A DNA stretch of 64,000 nucleotides from Curtobacterium pusillum (GCF_007680845.1 NZ_VEIY01000005.1:1-64000), one strand, 5' to 3'. Counted from the stretch's first letter, positions 17,724 to 26,542 are shown. Program-made: numbers and translations. Notes: a model not told the origin generated them from the letters alone.

Positions 17724-18405
17724 CGAACGTCGCCGCCAGGGCGATCGCACCGCCGACGACCACTCGGAACGTGGCCCGTAGCACGGACCCGCCGCCGATC
17801 CTCGCACCGAGCGCACCGGTCAGCGCGAGCGCGAGGAGCACGACGACGAACGTGACCGGCACCCTGACCGATCCGGGCGGCACGAGGATCGCCACCAGGG
17901 GCAGGACCGCGCCGATCGAGAATGCCGCCGCCGAGGCGAACGCCGCGTGCCGGGGGCTGACCACTTCGTCCTCGTCGATCCCGAGTTCCGTCGTCAGGTG
18001 CGCCGCGAGAGCGTCGCGCTCCGTCAACTCACCGGCGACCGCCTCGGCAGTGGCGCGCTGCAGACCACGTGCCTCCCACAGCTGCGTGAGTTCCTCGAGT
18101 TCGGCGACGGGGTCGTCCTCGAGCTCGCGGCGCTCCTTCTCGATGAGCGAGCGCTGGCTGTCCTTCTGACTGCTGACTGATACGTACTCCCCCAGCGCCA
18201 TCGAGATGGCGCCGCCGACCAGCGCGGCGACACCGGCGGTCGCGATCGCGGGGACCGAGGTGGAGGCGCCGGCGACGCCGACGACGATCGAAGCCGTCGA
18301 GATGATGCCGTCGTTCGCGCCCAGTACGCCGGCGCGCAACCAGTTCAACCGCGCGGCGAGGTCACCGGTGTGGGCTTCGCCGGGATGGGGCTCAGGTGTG
18401 GTCAT
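17686..18405 (-). CDS. VIT1/CCC1-family iron/manganese transporter
   Basis: A 239-residue membrane protein. It shows LNWLRAGVLGANDGIISTASIVVGVAGA near the N-terminus and VGGAISMALGEYVSVSSQKDSQ, both diagnostic of VIT/CCC1 transporters. An acidic cytoplasmic helix follows (about 90-145, many Glu/Asp), then three C-terminal helices. Family members move Fe2+ or Mn2+ out of the cytoplasm. The ATG at 18405 was preferred to a TTG four codons upstream. Tail-to-tail overlap with the YbhN-like gene suggests compact backbone sequence; the proposed island boundary lies about 800 bases beyond its 5' end. Confidence 0.88.
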   Translation of the reverse strand: MTTPEPHPGEAHTGDLAARLNWLRAGVLGANDGIISTASIVVGVAGASTSVPAIATAGVAALVGGAISMALGEYVSVSSQKDSQRSLIEKERRELEDDPVAELEELTQLWEARGLQRATAEAVAGELTERDALAAHLTTELGIDEDEVVSPRHAAFASAAAFSIGAVLPLVAILVPPGSVRVPVTFVVVLLALALTGALGARIGGGSVLRATFRVVVGGAIALAATFVIGSILGTSGVV

Positions 18406-19044
18406 GAGCCCAGGCAACCAGCTTTCCTCAGAGGTGTTCCTACGGGAGATCGAACGTTCCGATCGGGCGCCGCGAGCACGTCAACCGCGGCGGGACTCCG
18501 CTCCGCCCCCTCTGCGTCCACCGCACCTACGAGGACCGTGCCGGTCGTTCTGCGCACGGCAACCGCCGTCGCCCTCTCGCTGGCAGCGCGACGGCGGCTC
18601 TGCGTACGCGGCTCGATCGTCGGCTTGGTCGCACTCGCGTCCGACGCCTCGTGACGTCGCCGGGCGAACGGCTTGCACGCCGTGAGGGGGGACAGAGCTC
18701 TTGGATCGAGCCCGCGGTCGCGGTGCATCGTCATCGAAGACGACAGCCCGCACACGCCTGACTGGCAGCGCCGCCACGCGTGACGGCCGCAGGAGAACGA
18801 GGCACATGCGCGCCGCGCGAACGGCCGGACGTGCTGGGCAGCGTGTCCTGTCGCCGAGGGAGTTTCGGAGCTGCCGGGCACTGACAGTGTCGCGACCCTG
18901 ATCGCCAGCGAGCTGACGGATCGCGCCTCCGTCGGCGCGACTGGCGGGACGGGACAACAGTCAAGTGACTGGCTCGAGCCGGCCAGGTTGTCTTGGGACT
19001 CGAGGCAGCAGACACGGGACATTGGATGCGGGACACGGCACGCG

Positions 19045-19074
19045 GGACACGGACACGGACACGGACACGGACAG
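19045..19074. repeat. GGACAC hexamer tandem repeat
   Basis: Four exact copies of GGACAC plus a fifth with one change, preceded by scattered single copies (GGGACA at about 19017, GGGACAC at about 19030). It is not inside a credible gene. Confidence 0.8.
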
Positions 19075-19212
19075 CATCGCGAGCAAGAAAATGGCACTCA
19101 TCCGACGACTCAGCCGGCGCGAGACCGGTCGTGTGGGCATATGAGCGAGTCCGGCGAGGTGCTGTGCTGCCGCGGATGCGAGGGACGGGGTGCGCGCCCC
19201 TGACGTGTCCTG

Positions 19213-19227
19213 GTGGGCGATTCTGGG
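19213..19227 (+). other. Candidate attachment site (attR-like copy of tRNA-Val end)
   Basis: GTGGGCGATTCTGGG matches the 3' end of tRNA-Val(GAC) (GTGGGCGATACTGGG at 53749-53763) at 14 of 15 bases and in the same orientation. This is the arrangement expected for the far end of an element integrated in that tRNA. Confidence 0.45.
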
Positions 19228-19369
19228 CCGACGTAGAACTGCCCGAACGATCAGTTGCGTCACCTTTTCCACGAGAAGTTCCTGCGCTGCTACTTCCGCA
19301 TTTCGGGCGTCAACTGCTGCCGTGTGCGGGCTTGCGGAACGGTCACGCTCCGATCGCGCTCCGCCACCG

Positions 19370-19996
19370 ATGCGGGATACCCAGTCCGCTCTGCGACCAG
19401 CCGCAGAAGGCTTGCCTAAGGCACGCCAGCACGGGCCGCAGCGCATTCCGCGCATACTCCGAACCGTGCACGCAGAAGAAGCCGCTCGTCGACGGGTCAT
19501 CCTGAAGCAAGCCTGCCGTGCTGTCGAACGACTCGTGCTGCTGCTGCTCTCGGAGAACGGCGGCCACGAGGAACTCGCGCTCGAAGCGATCCGCCGCTCA
19601 CGTCGCGTCGAACGTATCGCCACAGAGGCGGAGTCTCGTCCGGCCATGACCGCAGCCCAGCTGACGCTGGAACGAGCCCTGGTGCTTCTCCGAGCCGGCG
19701 CGCAATCGGGAGTCGCTTCCATCGAGTCTTTCATCGCAGTGGTCGTGAGCCTCGACCCTGAGGCGACCGCGCAACTGCCCTCGCCTTTCCTGCAGATGCA
19801 CGAAGACGCGCGGCGGCTGGCGGTGGAACTCGCGCCGCTCCTGCACGATGCGGATGAGGCCGACCCGGTGGTGCAGGCATTGCATGCCGTCCAGCGCGAA
19901 CTGTTGTCCGTCGCGTCGACTGACGCCGAGGGTATCGGCGCGACGCGCGGACGATTCAGGACGCAACGCGCGGCCCGCCGAACAGTTCTTGACTGA
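19370..19996 (+). CDS. Hypothetical helical protein
   Basis: A 208-residue frame from ATG 19370. The stretch at about 40-190 reads as amphipathic helices (for example RAVERLVLLLLSENGGHEELALEAIRR and HALQRELLSVAS-like segments) without membrane spans or catalytic motifs. No family is recognised. It lies just inside the candidate left end of the island and converges with the PIN-domain gene. It may be a degraded or rapidly evolving accessory gene. The start is uncertain, since the same frame is open to 19190 across the candidate att sequence. Confidence 0.4.
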   Translation: MRDTQSALRPAAEGLPKARQHGPQRIPRILRTVHAEEAARRRVILKQACRAVERLVLLLLSENGGHEELALEAIRRSRRVERIATEAESRPAMTAAQLTLERALVLLRAGAQSGVASIESFIAVVVSLDPEATAQLPSPFLQMHEDARRLAVELAPLLHDADEADPVVQALHAVQRELLSVASTDAEGIGATRGRFRTQRAARRTVLD

Positions 19997-20033
19997 AGGG
20001 GGCGCGGGAACCTTCGGTTGCGCCGAAGCGCCG

Positions 20034-20492
20034 TCAGTCGCAACGAGTCGCGTGCCGGCGGTCGCGGAGAAGCAGGTCGAGTTCGCCGCTCGTGAGCACG
20101 GTGATACCGAAGAGGCGCGCCATCGCGAGAACTGCGTCGTCGTTCGAGACGATCGCCCATTCGTCGCCGAACAGGCCCTCGTTCTCTCCTTGGACGGCGT
20201 CCAGAGCGCACGCCACGAGCATCGGATCTGCGTTGCCCTTGCCGCTGTACAGGTTGACCAGACGGACATCGTCGACAGGAACACGTTCCATGACCCGCTG
20301 GAGCTGACGCAACACCCGTGCGGTCGTTCCGTACTCGAGCGCAGCGAGGGCCGCTGCGTCCTGGAGGAACCGAGCTTCGTGCAACACCTCCGAGGGGATA
20401 CGACAGTTCTCGCGGATGAACGACCTTGACCGCTCTTCCGCCGTGAGACGCGAGAGGACGTTGTTGTCGAGAAGGTACCGGTGCCCCATCAT
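20034..20492 (-). CDS. PIN-domain protein, probable toxin-like ribonuclease
   Basis: A 152-residue protein. It begins MMGHRYLLDNNVLSRL, with the first PIN acidic residue (Asp9). Glu residues follow in PSEVLHEARF, Asp in GNADPMLVACALDAV, and the last acid in IVSNDDAVLAMARLFGI. This is the D-E-D-D layout of PIN ribonucleases, which cut RNA with Mg2+ or Mn2+. The start overlaps the stop of the upstream regulator-like gene by ATGA, so the two are made together, as in toxin-antitoxin or defence pairs. The target RNA is unknown. The protein is a little longer than VapC toxins (about 130). Confidence 0.72.
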   Translation of the reverse strand: MMGHRYLLDNNVLSRLTAEERSRSFIRENCRIPSEVLHEARFLQDAAALAALEYGTTARVLRQLQRVMERVPVDDVRLVNLYSGKGNADPMLVACALDAVQGENEGLFGDEWAIVSNDDAVLAMARLFGITVLTSGELDLLLRDRRHATRCD

Positions 20493-21721
20493 CCGAGGGA
20501 TTCTCGGAAGTCGCGAATCTGGTGTGGCTTGATCTTGTTCGCGCACACGGTCCGGCAGAAATCGCCCGGCGAGACCCGCCCGGCGTCCAGCGCCCTGACC
20601 ATACGGGCCGAGAACTCCCTGCCGTTGTAGGTACGGATACCGTTCACTGGTTTGGGCTGCTGTGCCCGACTGGGCGGCCGGGCGGCAAATTCTCGACCGA
20701 GGGCATTGAGGTGGGCACTGGCAGTCGCCGGGGTCATGAGACGCAATCGCTGTGCTCGGACGACCAGGGCGCTCGGGGTCACCTTGAATCGATCCGACCC
20801 AATCTTCACGTCCTCGAGCGTCTGCAGGTCGAGTGCGCGGACGGCAGCCTCCGGCATGAGGATCTCGCCGACGATGTCGTACTCCCGGCCGGGCCCGACG
20901 GCGGGACTCCGGCCGTCGTACGTCACAGGGGCGAAGATGCCCCGTGCGACGAGAACGGCGAGCAACGTCAATGTGAAGAGCTGCCGCCCCTCGGGCTCCT
21001 GGTCGTCCCCGTGGTCCCCGCGTGCGAGGAAGATGTACGGGACCTTCTTGTCCTTCACGGTCAGCCCGCTGAACTTCACCTCGATGAGCTGCGGCATGAA
21101 CCCGCGAACGCTGAGCGAGACGAGGACTTGCCGCGCTTCCAGTCGCTCGGTCATGATCTCGAGCGCGCGCTTCTTCGTCCGCGCCTGGGCGAGGATGTCG
21201 CGTTCGAGCCCGAGAGCGTCGAGCAGCACTCGAGCGTCTTCCGCCGCCGTCCCTCGCGGGCTCTTGAGCAGGCCCACGATCCGGTTGTCTTCGAGCCCAG
21301 GGTCGTGCTTCCGGAGCAGCATCTGCTTCCGGATCAGGTCCTTGATGATGAGCTCGACGTCCTTCACATCGATCGTCGTCCGAGAGTTGAGCGCGAACGT
21401 CTCCTTGCTCACACCCTGGAGGAGCTTGGCCGTCTTGGTCGCGATCTGCGCACGGACGTGGTCGTGGGGAGCGAAGAACAGCGGGTACGGGATGTCTGCC
21501 TTCCGCGACAGCTCGACGAGGTCACCGAACGTGATCTCGGCACGATCGAGCGCTTGCCGGTAAGGGGCGCGGCCACTGACGACAGAGTTCTCGAAGAGGT
21601 CCTCGAACACCTGACGGTCAATCATGGTCCGAGTGCCGTTCAGCCCTACGGCGATCTGACGGGCCGTCCCGACCTGCTCGCCTCGAGGTTGCTCCGACGT
21701 CATTGCTCGACGATCACTCAT
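20489..21721 (-). CDS. ImmA-associated-like regulator without HExxH, paired with PIN protein
   Basis: A 410-residue protein. The N-terminal part contains LSRKADIPYPLFFAP (about 65-80), a sequence typical of proteins that combine an XRE-like region with ImmA/IrrE peptidases. A conserved middle follows with VELIIKDLIRKQMLLRKHD, FSGLTVKDKKVPYIFLARGDHGDDQEPEG and EYDIVGEILMP. The zinc protease motif HExxH is not present, so proteolysis as in ImmA is not supported. The C-terminal 90 residues are separate (NGREFSARMVRALDAGRVSPGDF). ATG 21721 was chosen; 21703 and 21625 are also possible. Coupling to the PIN gene suggests an antitoxin or sensor role, by inference. Confidence 0.6.
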   Translation of the reverse strand: MSDRRAMTSEQPRGEQVGTARQIAVGLNGTRTMIDRQVFEDLFENSVVSGRAPYRQALDRAEITFGDLVELSRKADIPYPLFFAPHDHVRAQIATKTAKLLQGVSKETFALNSRTTIDVKDVELIIKDLIRKQMLLRKHDPGLEDNRIVGLLKSPRGTAAEDARVLLDALGLERDILAQARTKKRALEIMTERLEARQVLVSLSVRGFMPQLIEVKFSGLTVKDKKVPYIFLARGDHGDDQEPEGRQLFTLTLLAVLVARGIFAPVTYDGRSPAVGPGREYDIVGEILMPEAAVRALDLQTLEDVKIGSDRFKVTPSALVVRAQRLRLMTPATASAHLNALGREFAARPPSRAQQPKPVNGIRTYNGREFSARMVRALDAGRVSPGDFCRTVCANKIKPHQIRDFRESLG

Positions 21722-21812
21722 TCCTTGGCTGATCGCGACCCCGAATTCGAGGCACGAGCCGAACAGGATCCTCGCCTCGCTGTCGATGCCACCGCACACC
21801 GCTCCGTCCTGG

Positions 21813-22589
21813 TCAGATCGTGCACCAGCCGCCGTCCGACGGCAGCACCGCTCCGGTGACGTTCGCCGAGTCGTCGCTCAACAACCACGTGATCGCAGCA
21901 GCGAGCTGTCCGGCCGTGGCGATGGGAGGCACGTTCGCGTGCAGGTACGGGCCGAGCCGCTCTCCGGCGTACAGCGACCGGAACGGTGCCTCGATGCTCG
22001 TCGCGACGGCTCCCGGTGCGACGGCATTGCACCGGACACCCGCGGGTGCGTAGAAGAACGCCGTGCTCCGCATGAAGCCGTTCACCGCGTGCTTCGACGT
22101 CGTGTACGCGGTCCCGGCCGCAGAGCCCCGCAAGCCGGCTTCGGACGACACCATCACGATGGTCCCCTTGCCTGCCCGGATCATCGTCGGCAGGACGGCC
22201 CGCGTGAGTCGCATCACCGCGGTCAAGTTGACAGCGATGACACGCTCCCAGACCTCGTCCTCGAGCTCAGCGGTCGGGACGAACCCGTCCGTGATCCCAG
22301 CGACGTTGGCGAGCCCGTCGATCCTGCCCTCTGCGGCAGCGACGACCTGGTCGATCACCCGTCGATCAGCGACGTCCCCGGCGACGGTGATCAACCGATC
22401 GGACTGAGCCGCGACGACGAGCCGGTCCAGTCGTTTCGGGAGTACGTCGACACCGATGACCAGTGCGCCTTCAGCGATCAGTCGTTCGGTCGTCCCTCGA
22501 CCGATCCCGGCTCCTGCGCCGGTGACGATGACGGTCTGGCCGGCGAAGTGACCCGGCACCGTCAGAGTCCCTGCGGTGTTCCTGTCCAT
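21813..22589 (-). CDS. SDR family oxidoreductase, second copy
   Basis: A 258-residue classical SDR very similar to the protein at 4852-5625. It has the same TGAGAGIG nucleotide motif, the same YTTSK catalytic pair, and an almost unchanged C-terminal third (EAPFRS.YAGERLGPY, TWLLSDDSANVTG, SDGGW). The upstream extension of the frame (to 22751) is not like any SDR and was excluded; ATG 22589 aligns with the paralogue. A perfect DevR-like box lies 145 bases upstream, so the promoter logic seems copied with the gene. The substrate is unknown. Confidence 0.85.
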   Translation of the reverse strand: MDRNTAGTLTVPGHFAGQTVIVTGAGAGIGRGTTERLIAEGALVIGVDVLPKRLDRLVVAAQSDRLITVAGDVADRRVIDQVVAAAEGRIDGLANVAGITDGFVPTAELEDEVWERVIAVNLTAVMRLTRAVLPTMIRAGKGTIVMVSSEAGLRGSAAGTAYTTSKHAVNGFMRSTAFFYAPAGVRCNAVAPGAVATSIEAPFRSLYAGERLGPYLHANVPPIATAGQLAAAITWLLSDDSANVTGAVLPSDGGWCTI

Positions 22590-22733
22590 GGCTGGCTCCG
22601 TCTTCCGTCCGGGAGCGGGCCATCGACACAGCCAGCGCTCAGCGTTGCCAGCCCTGATGCTGACCCGTCGCCCCACCTCAGCGTTCGCATCGCAACTGCA
22701 CCAGGGTCCTTCGCCCTGACGGTCTCGTCCGGC

Positions 22734-22747
22734 GGGACGTTCGACCC
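22734..22747 (-). promoter_or_regulatory. DosR/DevR-like box upstream of second SDR
   Basis: GGGACGTTCGACCC fits the box fully. A weaker copy, GGGTCCTTCGCCCT, starts at 22704. It lies between the SDR gene on the minus strand and the ABC exporter genes on the plus strand. Confidence 0.5.
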
Positions 22748-22916
22748 GCAACGGCCGGTCGAACGCGGATTAACGTGACCGTGCACCGGGCAAGTACGCG
22801 CCCCGACGGGCAGGAGAGCACCATGGACGGCGAACCGATCCTCGTCGATCGCTCCGCATCTCTGGTGAGCGGGCCTGCGCTGTGGTCCATCGGTCCAGCG
22901 CCTTCATCAACAGGCG

Positions 22917-22922
22917 TATCGT
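22917..22922 (+). promoter_or_regulatory. -10 box of a leaderless promoter for the ABC exporter
   Basis: TATCGT is followed by six bases and then the ATG at 22929, so the transcript probably begins at the start codon. Confidence 0.4.
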
Positions 22923-22928
22923 CCGCTC

Positions 22929-23819
22929 ATGGATGACATCGTCGTCGTCAGGGCGCTCGTGAAGACCTTCGGCCGGACCCGGGCCCTCGACGGGCTCGAC
23001 CTGCGGGTCAGCGAGGGCGAGGTGCACGGGTTCCTCGGCCCGAACGGCGCCGGCAAGTCGACCACACTGCGGGTGCTCCTCGGCCTCATCCGCGCTCAGC
23101 GAGGTGATGTGCGCGTCCTCGGGCGTGACCCCTGGCGGGACGCGGTGGCAGTGCACGCCGACCTGGCATCGGTACCGGGCGACGTCGCCCTCTGGCCTGA
23201 GCTCTCGGGTGGCGAGACGATCGACCTCCTCACCGCCCTTCGGGGCGGCGCCGACCGGGCACTCCGGGACCGCTTGGTGCGGGATTTCGACCTCGACACG
23301 CGGAAGCGCGCTCGCTCGTACTCGAAGGGCAACCGGCAGAAGGTCGCGCTCATCGCGGCGTTCGCCCGACCGGCGCGGCTCTACGTCCTCGACGAACCGA
23401 CCAGCGGTCTCGACCCGTTGATGGAGGAGGTGTTCCGGGACGAGGTCCGCCGCGTGCGAGCCGACGGCGCGACCGTCCTGCTGTCGAGCCACCTGCTCGC
23501 CGAGGTCGAGGCACTCTGCGACCGCGTCACGATCGTGCGCGCCGGACGCGTCGTCGAGACGGGGACGATCGCCGAGATGCGGCACCTGACGCGCAGCGCG
23601 GTGTCGGTCCGGACCCACACTCCAGCCGACCGCATCGCCGCGCTCGACGGCGTGCACGACCTCGTCCGCGACGGCGACACGCTCCGCTTCGGTGCCGAGC
23701 CCGCGGCGGTCGCCGCGGTCGTCGCCGCGCTTGACGGCCACCGCGTGGACGCCCTCACGATCGAGCCCCCGTCCCTCGAGGAGCTGTTCCTCCGCCACTA
23801 CGGCCGGGAGGCACGGTGA
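22929..23819 (+). CDS. ABC transporter ATP-binding protein
   Basis: A 296-residue ATPase with Walker A GPNGAGKST (about residues 38-46). The signature YSKGNRQKVAL (near 125) is the variant seen in drug/polyketide exporters. Walker B is RLYVLDEPTSGLDP (near 150), followed by the switch His in LLSSHLLAEVEAL. A C-terminal domain of about 90 residues follows, as in DrrA/YhaQ-like exporters. It overlaps the permease gene by GTGA, so a two-gene exporter of the 'polyketide antibiotic exporter' group is likely. The ATG at 22929 sits directly behind a -10 box. Confidence 0.9.
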   Translation: MDDIVVVRALVKTFGRTRALDGLDLRVSEGEVHGFLGPNGAGKSTTLRVLLGLIRAQRGDVRVLGRDPWRDAVAVHADLASVPGDVALWPELSGGETIDLLTALRGGADRALRDRLVRDFDLDTRKRARSYSKGNRQKVALIAAFARPARLYVLDEPTSGLDPLMEEVFRDEVRRVRADGATVLLSSHLLAEVEALCDRVTIVRAGRVVETGTIAEMRHLTRSAVSVRTHTPADRIAALDGVHDLVRDGDTLRFGAEPAAVAAVVAALDGHRVDALTIEPPSLEELFLRHYGREAR

Positions 23820-25417
23820 GCGTCATCGGGACCGCGCTCCGTCGCGAGCGGGTCAGGATCCCGGTCTGGGCGGTCGTCGCAGCGCTCCTCGCCGGCGCGA
23901 CGGCAGCGGCGGTGCCGCAGGCGTACGGCACGGTCACCGAGCGCCGGTCCCTGGTCGAGGTCATCACGGCGTCTCCGAGCCTGCTCGCGCTCCGCGGTGT
24001 GCCCGACGGCACCGGCGAGGGCGCCTACGCGTTCTTCGAGGTCTTCACGTACCTCGGACTCACCACAGGCCTGATGTCCGTGTTCCTCGTGACCCGACAC
24101 ACCCGAACCGACGAGGAGACCGGGCGCGCGGAGCTCGTGCGCTCCACCCCGGTCCCTCGCTGGTCGCCGGTGGTCGCCGCTGCCACGGCCGCCCTCGTCG
24201 CGAACGTCGCGGTCAGCGTGCTCGTCGCCGCCGCCCTGACCGCTGGCGGGCTGGACGCAGGAGGCTCTGCCCTGACCGGCGCCGCGACGGCCGCGGTGGG
24301 CCTGTCGTACGCCGGGGTGGCGCTGGTGACCGCGCAGGTCGCACCGACCGCCCGCGGTGCGAACACCCTCGGCATCTCGGTCGTTGCCGGGACGTACCTG
24401 CTCCGCGTGGTCGGTGACGCCCTGGGCAGCAGGAGCACCGACGGCCTCACCGTGACGAGCGCGTGGCCGAGCTGGCTCAGCCCGATCGGTTGGGCACAGC
24501 ACGTGTTCCCCTACACGCGGCAGGACCCACGCCCGCTCCTCCTCTGCCTCGTCGTGGCGGTCACGGGTCTGGTCGTCGCGATGGGGTCGAACGCGCGGCG
24601 CGACCTCGGCGCGGCCCTGCTGCCGGAGCGGCCTGGCCGAGCGACCGGGCGACTGCACTCGTCGCTCGGCTTGGCGTTCCGTCTCCACCGCGGCACGATC
24701 GCGGCGTGGGCGGTCGGGGGTGCGCTGACGGGGCTGCTCGCTGGCGCCCTCGGCACCACGGCGATCGACGCGGTACGCGGGGACCCGTCGGTCGTCCGGC
24801 TGCTCGGGACCCTCGTGCCAGGCGGTCGCGGTGCGCTGCTCGACGAGTTCGTCGCCGCAGTCGTGGGCATCTCATCAGTCCTCGCCGCAGCCGCGGGCAT
24901 CGGCAGCGTCCTCCGCGCCGCCGAGGACGACCGCACGGGACGCGCCGAGCTGCTGCTGGCAACACGGGTCGGACGGGTCCGACACCTCGCCGAGTGGCTT
25001 GCGGTGGGGGCAGTCGGAGCGCTCGTCGTCGCGTTCGCCACGGGTCTGGTCGGCGGGCTGGCCTTCCTAATCACCGGATCCGATCCCAGTCGGTTCTGGT
25101 CCACCGTGGCCGCTGCACTGGTCCAGCTGCCGGCTGCGCTCGTGCTCGTGGCCGTCGTCGCGGTGATCGGAGCAGTACTGCCGCGCGCGGTGTCCTGGGC
25201 GGGCTGGGGCACCCTCGGTGCTGCACTGCTCCTCGGGCAATTCGGAGGCCTGCTCCGGGTGCCGAACTGGGCGCGGCAGGTGAGCCCGTTCACCCACACG
25301 CCCGGCGTCCCGGCGGAACACGTCGTCTGGTCGGGAGCCTGGTGGCTGCTGGTCGTCGCCTCGGTGCTCGGCGCAGTGGCGCTCGTGCTCGTCCGTCGAC
25401 GAGAGGTCCGCTCGTGA
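23816..25417 (+). CDS. ABC transporter permease, polyketide-antibiotic exporter type
   Basis: A 533-residue membrane protein with about twelve helices in two similar halves. Each half has the loop pattern 'TGRAELLLATRVGR' or 'TGRAELVRSTPVPR' after the second helix. This duplicated ABC-2-like architecture is that of TetR-linked tetronasin/polyketide exporters in actinobacteria. It partners the ATPase encoded immediately upstream. GTG start at 23816. The substrate is unknown; a lipid, peptide or drug-like compound is possible. Confidence 0.85.
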   Translation: MSVIGTALRRERVRIPVWAVVAALLAGATAAAVPQAYGTVTERRSLVEVITASPSLLALRGVPDGTGEGAYAFFEVFTYLGLTTGLMSVFLVTRHTRTDEETGRAELVRSTPVPRWSPVVAAATAALVANVAVSVLVAAALTAGGLDAGGSALTGAATAAVGLSYAGVALVTAQVAPTARGANTLGISVVAGTYLLRVVGDALGSRSTDGLTVTSAWPSWLSPIGWAQHVFPYTRQDPRPLLLCLVVAVTGLVVAMGSNARRDLGAALLPERPGRATGRLHSSLGLAFRLHRGTIAAWAVGGALTGLLAGALGTTAIDAVRGDPSVVRLLGTLVPGGRGALLDEFVAAVVGISSVLAAAAGIGSVLRAAEDDRTGRAELLLATRVGRVRHLAEWLAVGAVGALVVAFATGLVGGLAFLITGSDPSRFWSTVAAALVQLPAALVLVAVVAVIGAVLPRAVSWAGWGTLGAALLLGQFGGLLRVPNWARQVSPFTHTPGVPAEHVVWSGAWWLLVVASVLGAVALVLVRRREVRS

Positions 25418-25587
25418 CCTCGCCCGCCACACCGCCCCCGCTGGCGCGCTTGGCGGCGGCGCGACAGCACCGAGGTGACCGTGAGAGGCCCTCTCAATAG
25501 CCAAGGATTCTTCGCACAAGCCGGAGCGTTGCTGCCGAAGTACCAGACAAGGCAGGTTCGTCGAGACGCGGCAGCGCCCGCGGAGTC

Positions 25588-25854
25588 AACCCGCAGACCG
25601 GCGACGGCCCGGACGCGTTCGTCGGGTACGTCCACTGGCTGCGCGGACAGGTCCCCGAACTGCACCTGGACATCAAGCGGACAATAGCCGAGGGCGACCT
25701 CGTCGTCACCCACAGCAACCTGCACCTGGCGCCGGGCGACCGCGGCATGGCGGTGGCGGACTTCTGGCGGCTCGACGGCGGCCGGATCGTCGAGCACTGG
25801 GACGTCATCCAGGAGGTCCCGGAGGAAGCAGCGAACACCAACACGATGTTCTGA
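25588..25854 (+). pseudogene. Truncated SnoaL/NTF2-like protein remnant
   Basis: The frame ending at TGA 25852-25854 encodes the C-terminal two-thirds of a SnoaL-like NTF2-fold protein. It begins within the NPQ motif (NPQTGDGPDAFVGYV) and continues with IAEGDLVVTHSN and FWRLDGGRIVEHWDVIQEVP, ending NTNTMF as in intact members. Upstream, the expected N-terminal 40 residues are not found in any frame, and there is no start codon with a ribosome site. A deletion remnant is the best reading. Confidence 0.65.
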
Positions 25855-25985
25855 CCTCGCCGCGTCAGGAGCGGCCGCGGAGGACGAGCTCGGGTCAGGT
25901 CCCCCGCGGTTCGCGGCTCATCCCTCGATGATCACCTCGTGGCCGAGAACGGTTCAAGGCTCGACTAGAGCGCGACGGTCGGACC

Positions 25986-26542
25986 GTGCCCGATGAGAGG
26001 GTGCAGCAGCTGTGGGATGAAGCCATGCGTCCCGAGGGACCTCCCGTACAAGTCAGCCATGGCGAGTTCGCCGAACAGATGTTGAAGACGGCCGACGGAC
26101 TTCTGAAGTACCTGATCGGACGGCCTTGGACGCTGGTCCGGTTCGACCGCCGGTCGCTCATCACCTCAGACTCCCCTGTGAGCTTGGTCGCACAACCTGA
26201 TGCCAACGAGCGGGAAGGGTCGGGTACATGACCGCTTGGGGCATCATGATGCCCCTGACGCGGAAGCTAGGGCTAATCATGGGAGACCCGACGCCATTCC
26301 ACGGTCAGGTGCCAGTCGAAGAGGTGCACCAGGGGCTGTGGGACACCCTTATCCCCGTCGGGACCACCGCGTACGAACGCTTTTTCAACGAGCACACGAT
26401 CGGACACTCGAGCCAATGGCTCTACTGTCACCCTGACGATGAGCATCGCGTCCCGGACGATCTACCGGAACCCCGTCTCGTGAACATGCACATCCAGAAC
26501 GACCCTTGGAAGTTCAACGGCGAACCGAACGGCGTTGTTTGA
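25986..26542 (+). pseudogene. DUF4238-like gene remnant, frameshifted and 5'-truncated
   Basis: Two adjacent frames, 25986-26231 and 26228-26542, join into one DUF4238-like C-terminal half. The first carries the family strand RRSLITSDSPVSLV. The second continues GIMMPLTRKLGLIM and ends with the region containing NEHTIGHSSQWLYCHPDD. DUF4238 proteins are about 300 residues; the N-terminal half is missing and the frame changes near 26225. Function of the family is unknown. The pieces could be expressed as coupled ORFs (ATGA), but decay is more likely. Confidence 0.5.

Larger units (their letters stand above)
18406..19369. other. About 960 bases with no recognisable gene
   Basis: Open frames exist on both strands, but all are Arg/Ser/Pro-rich shadows without family features or good starts. 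The stretch holds a GGACAC microsatellite (19045-19074) and the candidate left attachment site (19213-19227). It looks like a junction zone between the stress block and the mobile region. Confidence 0.45.

Noticed and set aside
18961..20211. 416-residue minus-strand frame with SVSVSVS repeats
   Set aside because: The repeats come from the GGACAC microsatellite; composition is Arg/Ser-rich, and it overlaps the more protein-like plus-strand ORF and the PIN gene.
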